Shown here: piece by piece, positions 1 to 9,596 of the stretch
How the letters are laid out: every line of letters begins with the position of its first letter
Numbering within the stretch: position 1 is the stretch's first letter
Origin: Hypomyces perniciosus
Lineage: Eukaryota; Ascomycota; Sordariomycetes; Hypocreales; Hypocreaceae
Assembly (NCBI GenBank): GCA_008477525.1
Contig: SPDT01000001.1
Location: 3,472,001-3,536,000, forward strand
Direction: 5' to 3'
DNA: 64,000 bases
Notes under the pieces: generated by a model
The model's database searches: none
Told to the model about the DNA's origin: nothing
Seen by the model: the letters and a program-made list of their open reading frames with translations, nothing else
Translations under genes and position numbers: made by a program

Positions 1-1334
1 AGCGCCCCTTGCCCATTTACACTGTCGTCCGTCACGAGATTCCAGCCGAAGAACCTGAAGATGCCGAAAGCCAAGACATAACCGATGCTGCCAGAACCAA
101 GGAAGAGCCGAAAAAGGAACCCTATTTCCAGTGGTATGAAATCACGCCTTACGAATTTTTCTGCGAGGAATTCTCGGCCGGCATTCCTACATGGGCCCTT
201 GGACGTAGGTTCAAGGAGGGCAAAGACGTACCTCCTGAACACGGATTTCAATTGCCTGAAATCAGAACGCCTCTTCTGATGGGTATCTTCGGAAGTGCAT
301 TTTGTGCGACCCTGAGTCACTACTATCGAGAGATTAGGCCGCTCCTCAGAACAATGACTGGTTTTCAGACGGTCGACGAGATGGTCTCAGGGCGAGATGA
401 TGACCTGAGCAAAGTCCACCCTATAGATCCTGCCACTATTCCGAACTTTGCATACCAAATGCATGGGAAGTTGCCAAAAACAACCCCAAAAAGCGTCCTG
501 GATCAAGAATACATCCAATTGATGGACGCGGGGATGTCGAACAACTTACCAATCTACCCCCTGCTCCGACCTGGCCGAGATGTTGACATCATTGTCGCAT
601 TCGATGCTTCCGCAGATATCAAGATCGACAACTGGCTCTCCGTAGCTGATGGCTATGCTCGCCAGCGTGGCATCAAGGGGTGGCCTGTTGGCATTGGATG
701 GCCAAGACCTGAGGAGTCTGTCGACCAAACAAAGAAAGAGCTAGCTAATGCGCAAGCTCATACGGCCCGCGAGGCAGAGCAGAAGGTTCAGGCAGCTCAT
801 GCTGGCCAGGAGGCCCTACATGAAGAGGCTGCCAAGGAGGGAATAGACTTTAAGCCTGCCAGACCGGATGATGAATCCAGGTTCAAGCAAGGAAACGAGA
901 ATGCCGGTGACCTCGGCTACTGCACCGTATGGGTAGGGACAACTGAGGAGCGCACCTCAAACTCTCCACCCATCTCGAAACCGATAACTGACTCCACGTC
1001 TTGGCAATTGATGGAGCCCAACGCGGGCCTTACTGTTGTCTATATCCCTTTCCTCTCCAATGAGAAAGTGCCAGGCATCTCCCCTGGAACGACCGAGTTC
1101 CTAAGCACCTGGAACTTTGTCTATACCCCTGACCAGATTGACACCGTCGTCCGACTTGCCCGCTCCAATTACGATGAGGGCAAGGAGCGAATAAAAGTTA
1201 CTGTGCGCGCTGTCTACGAACGCAAGAAGCAGCTACGTCAGCAGGTTGAGGAACAGCGTCGACGGGACACATACACAAGCATCGCGAAGCGGGGCGAGGC
1301 AGCTTTGCTCAAACACGGAGACCAGTTTAGCTAG
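1..1334 (+). CDS. Cytosolic phospholipase A2 (PLA2c/patatin-like), 3' part
   Basis: The frame is open to the left edge, so the start and the N-terminal half with the nucleophile serine lie outside the window; the last ~443 codons are here. The product is read as the C-terminal half of a fungal cytosolic phospholipase A2, a lipase acting on membrane phospholipids with a Ser-Asp dyad. The recognisable part is LMDAGMSNNLPIYPLLRPGR (aspartate codon about 525-527), the family's Asp-containing DxG element, followed by DVDIIVAFDASAD. Upstream, EFFCEEFSAGIPTWALGR and the MGIFGSAFCATLSHYY stretch also fit fungal members. A charged Ala/Glu-rich insertion lies around 730-850, and the tail is basic and coiled-coil-like. 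No intron is needed in this part. It is convergent with the mL44 gene, whose stop lies 277 nt away. The family call is firm; the exact paralogue is not determined. Confidence 0.8.
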   Translation, partial: RPLPIYTVVRHEIPAEEPEDAESQDITDAARTKEEPKKEPYFQWYEITPYEFFCEEFSAGIPTWALGRRFKEGKDVPPEHGFQLPEIRTPLLMGIFGSAFCATLSHYYREIRPLLRTMTGFQTVDEMVSGRDDDLSKVHPIDPATIPNFAYQMHGKLPKTTPKSVLDQEYIQLMDAGMSNNLPIYPLLRPGRDVDIIVAFDASADIKIDNWLSVADGYARQRGIKGWPVGIGWPRPEESVDQTKKELANAQAHTAREAEQKVQAAHAGQEALHEEAAKEGIDFKPARPDDESRFKQGNENAGDLGYCTVWVGTTEERTSNSPPISKPITDSTSWQLMEPNAGLTVVYIPFLSNEKVPGISPGTTEFLSTWNFVYTPDQIDTVVRLARSNYDEGKERIKVTVRAVYERKKQLRQQVEEQRRRDTYTSIAKRGEAALLKHGDQFS

Positions 1335-1611
1335 ATTGACGAAGGGGTGTTTGGAAGGTACACACACATTGGAGAACTTGTAAATCATATTCATCGGCAT
1401 ATTGCCCAGATGATACTTTGGGTTTTTTCCGGCTGTCCCATATCGAGGAGTCTTCCGTTTGTTTTACAATATGGATTTTTTATTGTACAGGGGCAATTCC
1501 GACCCAAACCCACTCATTTCTCATACCCCAATGCTTTTTCATTTCGTACATTTGCGTGATGGCCGACCGATGCATGAGTATTATCGTCTCTGTAGAACCA
1601 ACCCCCCCTTC

Positions 1612-2763
1612 TTAGATGATCTCTCCAATATCAATGTGCGGCGCCTTCCAAGGCTTTGCACCCTTCTCCATCATATCGCTAGGTACACGGACCTTGCTGC
1701 CCGGACTGTACAGATACCAGGCCTTGAGCGACTCCATTGACGCCTTCCGCCGCGCAACATCTAAACTGGGGCCCGCACCCTCGCCGAGCTTCTCCTTTCC
1801 GCTGTAGATACCGACTACGTAGACGGGTGTCCGGGAATGACGACCAGTTTCGCTCTCTAGCCGTGCAATTGGTGGCTCGAAGCCCTCTCGCGCGCACAGC
1901 ATGGCGAGTTCACGGGTAGGAAGCTGAAATTGGAAGAGCACAGACAAATCCAGCTCCCGTGTTAAGATGTGCGATGTGACGAAGGCTTTAGCTTCCTCCC
2001 GACCACAGTGGGCGTAGATGGAGCCGACGACGGCCTGGACGAAAGATCCAAAGGCCTCGTCCTGGAAATGCAAGGGCCCGGACTCCTCTGCGCTTGATGT
2101 ATTGACTGCGTCACCAAAGTCATCGTCTAGCACCACCCTACTGCTCAGGCCTCGCCTCCAGGACTGTCCTTTCTCCACCTCCGCACGAACATAGCCCCAC
2201 CGCGTGCTGGCCATTTGCTCTCCGTCTGCTTTCCATTGCAGCAATCCTGGATCGACTTCCTCGCCCGGCGCTGCCGCACCCTCCACACCCCACCGGCGGG
2301 CAACCTGTTGCAGTGATTCCTGGCCTGCGTATGCTCTCAGGGCCTCATATAGAATGGCCATGGGCAAGCGCGGCCACTTGCAGACGAGGTACTCCAGGAC
2401 ATGGTAATTGATGATTGTGCTTCCCAAGAACGCAAGATTTGAGTTGTTGAAGTTGGCATTGGAGTCGGCGGATGCGGTGACAAGAGCTCGAGCCAGAGTT
2501 TGTAAGGGAATCTTTTTCGAGAGGGAGAGTCGGGCGTGTAGTGCTGCGAGCTTTGCGGATTGGGTAGCTCGGTCGACGGAGGGCGAAGGGATAGGTTGTC
2601 TGGGGGATTCTAGGACGGAGGGATCGTCTAGGGAGTCGTGCGCGGCGACAGCAGACGATGACTGACACCGGATAGAGCCGAGGAAGGGCTGTCTAGCAAT
2701 GCCCGCACCACAGCGAGTCTGCAGCAATTGGCCGCTCCATTGCGCTGGCCGTAACCTCTTCAT
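1612..2763 (-). CDS. mrpl3: Mitochondrial large-subunit ribosomal protein mL44 (MRPL3-like)
   Basis: Single exon, 383 aa from the ATG at 2763. Residues 1 to about 45 form a basic, Arg/Ser/Ala-rich mitochondrial targeting sequence. This is followed by an RNase III-like fold (from LAALHARLSLSKKIPLQTLARALV through FLGSTIINYHVLEYLVCKWP) and a C-terminal double-stranded-RNA-binding-like region (YVVGIYSGKEKLGEGAGPSL, then ARRKASMESLKAWYL). mL44 is a structural protein of the mitochondrial 54S subunit with a catalytically degenerate RNase III domain. The frame stays open upstream to an ATG at 2958, but that extension is low-complexity and precedes an obvious presequence, so 2763 is preferred. The gene is divergent from the complex I subunit gene at 3106. 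Confidence 0.85.
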   Translation of the reverse strand: MKRLRPAQWSGQLLQTRCGAGIARQPFLGSIRCQSSSAVAAHDSLDDPSVLESPRQPIPSPSVDRATQSAKLAALHARLSLSKKIPLQTLARALVTASADSNANFNNSNLAFLGSTIINYHVLEYLVCKWPRLPMAILYEALRAYAGQESLQQVARRWGVEGAAAPGEEVDPGLLQWKADGEQMASTRWGYVRAEVEKGQSWRRGLSSRVVLDDDFGDAVNTSSAEESGPLHFQDEAFGSFVQAVVGSIYAHCGREEAKAFVTSHILTRELDLSVLFQFQLPTRELAMLCAREGFEPPIARLESETGRHSRTPVYVVGIYSGKEKLGEGAGPSLDVARRKASMESLKAWYLYSPGSKVRVPSDMMEKGAKPWKAPHIDIGEII

Positions 2764-3105
2764 GGGGCCGGCGATATGGGGACCCTCTGACCCGAAGCCC
2801 GAGTGGTGGTTTGGGAGTCGGCGTGCGGAAGGGGGGAGGGGGAGGGTCGCTGTAGATATTCGAAGGATATTTCGTCTCTCTATATCTGTCGCGGAAAAAG
2901 TTCTGCGTCGAGTAGAGCCCAGCGTCGTGTGAGCGCCGCACACCTTTCGCTTTGACACTAATGGCGGGATTATTTTCGGCCCGTGATTCGCCGGTTCTGG
3001 CCCAGTAGGCGGACCTCACTTCCTAAGGACCTCGAAGACCAGCCATCAAAAGTCGCAATTGCGTGCCAAATACCCTTCACAGACGTCCATTGGCACTTAA
3101 TAAAA
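2764..3105. promoter_or_regulatory. Divergent promoter between mL44 and a complex I subunit
   Basis: This 342 bp stretch separates the start codons of two divergent nuclear genes for mitochondrial proteins, so it must hold both 5' leaders and promoters. It is C/G-rich near the mL44 side (a run of GGGGGAGGGGGAGGG on the + strand about 2832-2847). I see no clear TATA box. Co-regulation is inferred from geometry only. Confidence 0.5.
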
Positions 3106-3570
3106 ATGGTGAGTCCTTGCGGTTCCATCGGCAGATGATTTTGCTAATCCTTGGCTAGGGTGGCGGTGGAAAGATCCCGTAAGTTCGCACGACTACTACG
3201 CTTGATCCCGAACCTCGCAGCTTAACAAATGTCTTGACAAAAGGTACCCCAAGCACGTCTGGTCGCCGGCCGGTGGTTGGTACGCGCAGCCGGCCAATTG
3301 GCGAGCCAACACGTTCATTGCCGGAGCCGTCATGTTTGGCATCGTCGCTGTGACTTGGAAGTTCAGCGCTGATCGTGAGAGGTGGGCGCATAAGCCAGAG
3401 CCGTGGGAGTGGCATCCCAGCCGATAGTACGTGGGCTCCAAGCATACTCGATTTTGTCTTTGGTTGAAGAATGAAAGAGCTAACTTTGTTTAAGCTGGTC
3501 GAAGCAGTTGATCGAGTGGGACAAGGAGGACCGGTTGAAGGCGGAGCAGGGGAACAGCACGAAGGAGTAG
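3106..3570 (+). CDS. Mitochondrial complex I small accessory subunit (fungal 6.6 kDa-type)
   Basis: Four-exon model: join(3106..3108, 3159..3178, 3244..3426, 3495..3570), 93 aa. The product starts MGGGGKIPYPKHVWSPAGGW, which I recognise as the conserved N-terminus of a small fungal NADH:ubiquinone oxidoreductase subunit of the mitochondrial inner membrane. One membrane-spanning segment (about residues 32-46, FIAGAVMFGIVAVTW) is followed by a charged matrix- or IMS-facing tail ending RYWSKQLIEWDKEDRLK. The first coding exon is only the ATG. All four exons join in frame with donors GTGAGT, GTAAGT and GTACGT and acceptors TAG, AAG and AAG. It is too split for simple ORF finding. The exact subunit name is uncertain; complex I assignment is from recalled family similarity. 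Confidence 0.75.
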
Positions 3571-5376
3571 GCATAGATATGGGTATGTCCCTGTGTACAA
3601 ATTCAACGACACCAAAATAAAACACGGTTTTTCGAAATTATTTACATAGGCGTCTTCATTACTCGAGGCAAGACGTTTGCCACCGGACAACGGCGGGCGC
3701 TCGAAGAGCACCTCTTCACTATAGCAAAGAAAGGGAGCAGTTCGGAAACGATCCAACTTACCAGGTAATATCTACTATTGAAGTTGTCAGTTCCCAGAAT
3801 GATTACCTAAGGCCGTGCTTGAGTTGTGGTTGATATCCGCCTTGTCTGGTGATTTAACATTCATGGTCTGTCGTCCTCAAACTATAGCCTGTAATATTCA
3901 TAGGTACTCAGTGGTAGGTTGCGCCATCTGCTGCCTGCTTGGCTGCCCTATAGAGACGTCTGCGCCCATTCATAGGAACTCACGCCCAGCGCTCGAAGGA
4001 TCACCTGAATGCAGCCTTCATTGGCAAATGATGAGCCCAGCAATACATGTCATTTCTCGTAATATGGCGGCCGCCTCTTGCGATTGCAGCTCACTTGCAT
4101 GGCACAGCCCATATTGTTGGTGAATGCACAGTGTTTGTTTGTGATGACTGCTGTGTGATTCGCATCATAAGAAATATGACACTGCATGAGACCGTGTTGG
4201 GTTCCAGTTGAATGTGGTGCAAGTTCGCCATTGTTGCCCACCAGCGCATTGTATGCATATCGGATGCCTATGTATTATCTTGTCTATTGACCGTGAAGAA
4301 TCCCGTTAAACGATAGTGAATCATGCAAAATACGTATTGTATTGTTTCTTTGGTTGATAGCTCAAGTGCTATTGTTCAACCCTGAATGCAACCCTGGAAA
4401 TTGGAAGATCTGATCAGGCTGCCTATAAGGAGCACGATCAGGCTGAGTTGGGGGGACTTATCGCCTCATTCGCCCGCTATTATGTATTTGCAGGCGTACT
4501 TGGTGTCTCGGACAAATCTGCCTTGCACTGCCTTTTTTTTTAAAAAAAAAAATCAAAAAAAATCTTGGGAAACGGCCTGATGTTTATTGATATGAGCTGT
4601 TCCTTTGTGCCCAACAATGGTGCAGCCAACTACGGAGTACTAATCAGTGCACCCGGTGCCTAAAACCCGGTGCCAGTCTACGCTCAGCGCCCGTTTGCTC
4701 TAGAGTGCTCGCTGACAAAACGTCATAATAGTACTACATCACCCTCCTAGCTCCTCTAGCAACATTCACACCTCTCCCACTCTTGCTCCTCAATACATCT
4801 GCTCATTCTATTCAGCCGTTTGCTCCTCTTTGCTGCCCCAGCTGCCATCGCAGGATCTGACAGCCTGTGACTATCGGCAATGCCTATTGCAGCCTCTCTC
4901 ATCTCGGCCCTCCCATTGTTTAATCAGCGTTAATAATCTACGGTAACCTTCGGGGCCCTATCGGCCTATTGTTCTTTCCACACACCCTTGCTGAGCTCTG
5001 CCGGACGCTCATTGCTCATTCTGCTTGCCACCCATTCATTGTCTTTGCTTTTGCCACTTTATTGCTATTGTGGCCCCTGTCGTGGGAGTTTCCAGACTGT
5101 CGCTCCTCCGATCGCATCGGCCGCTGATATCTTTCTTCCATACGACGAAACCGCCACTAATACGGCGTGAACTGTCATCTGCGATCGACTACAGACCGGA
5201 CTTATACGACAACACAACGTCCTCGTTCCAGGACTTCGTTGCTCCGTCACTATTCTACATACCCTTGGGTGCCGTTAATATCGTACATACTGGCTTTCCG
5301 TGCGCTACGACTCGCCGGCCTTGCCCTTGGCCTCGGACTTGGTGCCTTGACTGCGTATAATCGCAGACAAGCGCAG
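3571..5376. other. Intergenic region, probably including the 5' leader of the RING gene
   Basis: No gene recognised in about 1.8 kb. It holds a T8/A11 homopolymer junction about 4537-4554, one TACGGAGTAC element at 4631-4640, and a C/T-rich stretch 4740-5060 typical of fungal leaders. A frame continuous with the RING gene is open from an ATG at 5167, but the encoded sequence looks like untranslated leader rather than protein. Confidence 0.5.
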
Positions 5377-7120
5377 ATGGATTCCCCGGATCACGAACAT
5401 GGACACCTCGATGCGACCGCGGAGCGTGAGGTTGTCTACTGCCACGCTTGTTCTAACGAGTGGTACAAAGACGAGCACGGCTTACTGTGTCCCGATTGTG
5501 ATAGCGACATTACCGAGATTGTATAATCCCCTTCCCCCAAGCAGCCATCGTTGTATTCCTGCTAAGACAAGTAATACAGATAAGCCCCGACAACGATCCC
5601 CGAGAATTCGATCACCACAGTTCGGCATCAACGTCCCCAGAAGTACCTCCAGTCCGGTTTCACGACCGCGACCGTAACCGTGACCATGACCACGGCCATG
5701 ACCACGATTCGGATCCTGACGAAGCTGATATAGAGGAACATCTTGGACCTCATGGTTTCCACTTCCGTCGTAGTACTAGAGATCACCACACAGGATACAG
5801 GCACCACGATCCGGCAGTCGATCCGGTGTACGAGCGCTTCTTGAGCATGATACAGGACCTTGCGCCACCGCGACGAGGCCCAGCTCCAGGCTTGTTTCGT
5901 CAAGCTAACGAGGGGCGGTTTGGAGAAGCACATCTTCATAGTGCCACTTTCACAAGAGGAAACACTTCGGTTACTATTGTCTCCGGCCCTGCCTCTGGGT
6001 TATTTGGTGGCGGGTCTCCGGGCGCTGGCCGCCATGGAGATCCGTTTCAGGCGTACGTCAACCCCTTGTTGCGTGTCATGTCATTACGATGGCTGTTCGG
6101 TGACACAGTCTACGATGATTACTTGGAGAACCTCGAGCTAACACTATATTTTCTATCAGCTTATTTTCTAATGTCCTCCGTGATGTAGGCCCGCCGAGGC
6201 CGGAGGGCCAAGAACAAGCCGGTCCGCCGCCTACCTTCGCAAGAGGCTTGCAGGAGATCTTGAATCTGTTCAACCCTGCCAACGCCGTGGCCGGAGATGC
6301 GGTGTACTCCCAGGAAGCACTTGACCAGATCATCACCAATCTCATGGAAGCGAATCCTCAATCGAACGCGGCTCCACCGGCATCAACTGAGGCGCTTGCC
6401 AACTTGGATCGCCGACGGGTTGCGTCTTCTATGCTGGACGGTGATTCAAAGACTGAGTGTGCCATCTGCATCGATGATATGAAAGAGGGCGATATAGCGG
6501 CGTTTTTGCCATGCAAACACTGGTTTCACGATGAATGTGTCGTCTTATGGCTGAAAGAACACAATACCTGTCCTGTTTGCCGGGCCTCCATCGAAAGGAA
6601 CGGTGGGAACAACAGCGGGAGTGGTAATAGTTCATCAAACACGCGCGGGTCGGGTATCGGAACTTCCCAACCGGAAGATGCATCGAATTCCAACAGTCCT
6701 CCAACTAGTACTCCTCTACCTGGGCCTCGGTTTAGCCAATTCTCCCGCGCCTTTGGCCAGGGTCAGGGCCAGGGTCAGACTCAGAGTCGATTCAACGCAA
6801 CCCTGCGAACGATGACATCAATGCAGCCGGAGCAAGAGCGAGAGAGAGAGCGCGGAGTGGGTACCACATCTGGATTTAGTTACGACACGTCACGTCTACA
6901 GCGACGAAACTCGCGAAATTCGCTCTCCCCCACGAGCCCTAGAATGGCGACTCCTGCGGACTCTCACAGGGCACACAGACAGAGAAGCCCGTCTCAGAGC
7001 AACCGGCGTGGAGCCGGGAACGGTGAATCTCGCCGACAGTCTGGCGGGCCTTTTAGCTGGTTCCGAGACCAGTTTTCAAGAGGAGGTTCTAGCCAGGACT
7101 CATCCCGAGACGAGCGGTGA
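5377..7120 (+). CDS. Zinc-ribbon/RING-H2 E3 ubiquitin ligase (RNF115/RNF126-like)
   Basis: Three exons: join(5377..5520, 5580..6052, 6160..7120), 525 aa. The N-terminal zinc ribbon has Cys at residues 22, 25, 38 and 41 (YCHAC, then LLCPDC). A His/Asp-rich linker follows, then a hydrophobic-rich middle (LFSNVLRDVG, ARGLQEILNLFNPANA). The RING-H2 finger begins about residue 306: CAIC, then PCKHWFHDEC, then CPVC. The C-terminal ~170 residues are Ser/Asn/Arg/Gln-rich and disordered. This architecture matches the RNF126/RNF115 family of ubiquitin ligases acting in protein quality control and trafficking. The intron 2 junction gives DPFQ-A-LFSNVLRD, restoring a conserved reading. The upstream in-frame ATG at 5167 would add 70 residues with a hydrophobic segment; I prefer 5377 because the zinc ribbon follows directly. 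Confidence 0.82.
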
Positions 7121-9596
7121 TTTCCCATAAGGGGCCTGGGCTAACCTCCCTTTTTTCATTTTTTTTCATAATGCTTGTCATGACGACTAAGTGAAGAACG
7201 ACTCACGAACTGAAAATTTTGGTATGGTTTCATGATATCCAGGAACTAGATCAAACTAGGGCTTCAAACGACGTACGCTCCCAACATCCCAGGACGAATG
7301 CATACGTCGGCATGTATGTGCTTTGACTGCGCCTGGGTAGGAAGTGCATTTTCGGTAACGACATGATCATAGAGGGCTGTCTGGAGGAGTGGCAATTTGC
7401 TTCTGTATAATCGTGTGTCCAGGTAGACAGCATAGCACTGCTTAACGACGAATCTAGATATTGGCTCAGGTGGTCGTGATCAAGGACTGATGATAGTTGG
7501 AGGCGGTATAGGGACACAGAACGCCGTAGAATGGCTGGACAAAAGGTTCTGATACGAATCCCATCTCTTGGTCCGGCCTGGTTCCATTATATGTGGAGTT
7601 CATTATTGTTACCTAGTGCCGTTGCGAAGTGCCGAGGAATAGTAGTCTGATAACTGGGGCTCATAAGGGAGATACTACTACTACACACCCGGTAGTGGTA
7701 TTCTATCCTTATGGTTCCTACTGACTGACTCACACGGAGAGACATCGAAAGCAACGGTCTCTCCTGTATGCAGCGATTGCAGAAAGCCTAAACCTGCAGG
7801 GTGGCAGTGATCGGGCTTGAGACAATGATGAAAATTGAACGAAAGCAGGCATAGCCCATCATCCAGCTGTACATACTACCAACCTATGTCTCAGTACGCC
7901 CCTGCATTGCTCGGATTTGATAGAGTAGAGTACGGAGTAGCGTCAAGCAAGATTCAGTCAGACCAATTACGCACAGGCACTACCTACCGCTGAGGTGAAG
8001 GTCTCAGTTCGGGCATCGCTCGGGCTGTTGAGATTCAGTGAAGAAATGCAGACCCAACAAAACAAGAAAATGGATTTGGCGGCATTTGACCCCGCTTCTC
8101 GTCAGCGTGTTTGTTGGAAGGTTTCTATAATATTTCTTTACGAAATGCGCCTCATACCTCTATGTAACTCTACTTTACTTGTTTGGGGAGGATGGATCGA
8201 TTGGGGAGTATGGGTAACAGTACCGGTAGTGGAGGCCCATGGAAGAGAAAAGGCAAGAAGAAAAAAAGCAAACAGTTGATGGCATCGTTATTGGGAGGAG
8301 TACGAAGTACGGAGTACGGCATTCATAATGTCATAGTACCGGACACTCGGAATGTGTCAAAGATGCCGTTCCTTGTCATAATTGATTGCTTTGCAGCATT
8401 GCGCTTTGTACATAAAAAAAATTCCACAAAATGGACAGACCGAGGCAGCCTCGGCTTGATGCGAATTCTCCTGCGGAGACAACAAAATTTTAGCCAAGGC
8501 CGAGGGTCTCGCTGGTCATTGAGTGAAGCCTAACCCACATGATCCCAAGAAAAATAGGCTGATAATATGATGGTATGTATCCTGGCGACTTATAGTATAT
8601 AGATAGGGTTGGGCACAAAACATAGGTACATTGATAGATATCCCGTACTATGTACGGAGTACTCCGTAAGTTCGCGGGCATTTTGCGTGTCCGTCCCCGT
8701 GTTAACCTCACTCCATTAAGGCCCTATCGGTAAAATCTTAGGCCCCGAGCCAGCCTTTCCCGTCGATTCAACCCCAGCCAATAAGCATCTGTGGTTTTAG
8801 CAATTACTACGAAATACTACCTAGTAAAAAGCCGATGACGTCTCTTCTCGCACCATCATTCAACCAACAACAGCAATATAAACCCATGCCTTACATTAGT
8901 TCTGGCTCCATTCATCGGAAACTCCGCTAATATCTACAGCCTGTTACATTGGTACGGAGTCCAACACTGCCGACTCCACCACGGGCTCTGCTCGGTGCTT
9001 GGGTGGACAGGGGCTGATCTGATCTGCCTGTGCATGTACGAAGCGCCATGTTTGCACTACGGATTTGCACTACGGAGTACAATGTGTCCGTGTCTCAGTC
9101 GGCATTCGGGCCAGCAATGGACGAGTATCTCGGCCGGATCGTCCCCGGTAGCTGCTGTTACGTACCAGACCCTCAGCCAAGACCTAGGAAAGGGATTCGC
9201 GTGTTGGACTGACGGGTTTCTAGAAGGGTGGCGAGCTAGCTGATATGCTTTAGCTAGCTAGGTCTCTCTTTCGTCACAATAAATACCTGAGGACAGCTCG
9301 CTGTTGATCTGACGAAACAGACAAAACCATCTCCTCAACCCCTCATCCAGCCTCATACATACCTCTTTTACCCCCCTCTGTGCTTCTTTCTTCTCTTCTT
9401 TTGCAACTGAACTGGTTCTACGCTTGCAAATTTATACAAAAAGTACTGCCGAAGGAGGCTCGAAGAGTCTTGCTTCTCCTTGCTTACTATCAAGCTTGTA
9501 TGTTGAACACTTGACTCTCATCCTTTGTCCCTGTGACTGCCTACAACCTACTAACTCCACGGCTAGAATTCCCCCTTCTCTTGAATCTCACCAACC
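7121..9596. other. Intergenic region with several short palindromes
   Basis: No protein gene is recognisable in about 2.5 kb. The sequence carries TACGGAGTA-type elements at 7931, 8301 (TACGAAGTACGGAGTAC), 8653-8668 (a perfect 16-bp palindrome) and 9071. The last ~300 bp hold a possible TATA-like AATAAATA at 9281 and C/T-rich leader sequence before the P450 ATG, consistent with its promoter. Confidence 0.5.

Noticed and set aside
5167..5376. N-terminal extension of the RING protein with a hydrophobic stretch
   Set aside because: The extension is Thr/Arg/Tyr-rich leader-like sequence; the ATG at 5377 places the conserved zinc ribbon near the start. Not fully excluded.
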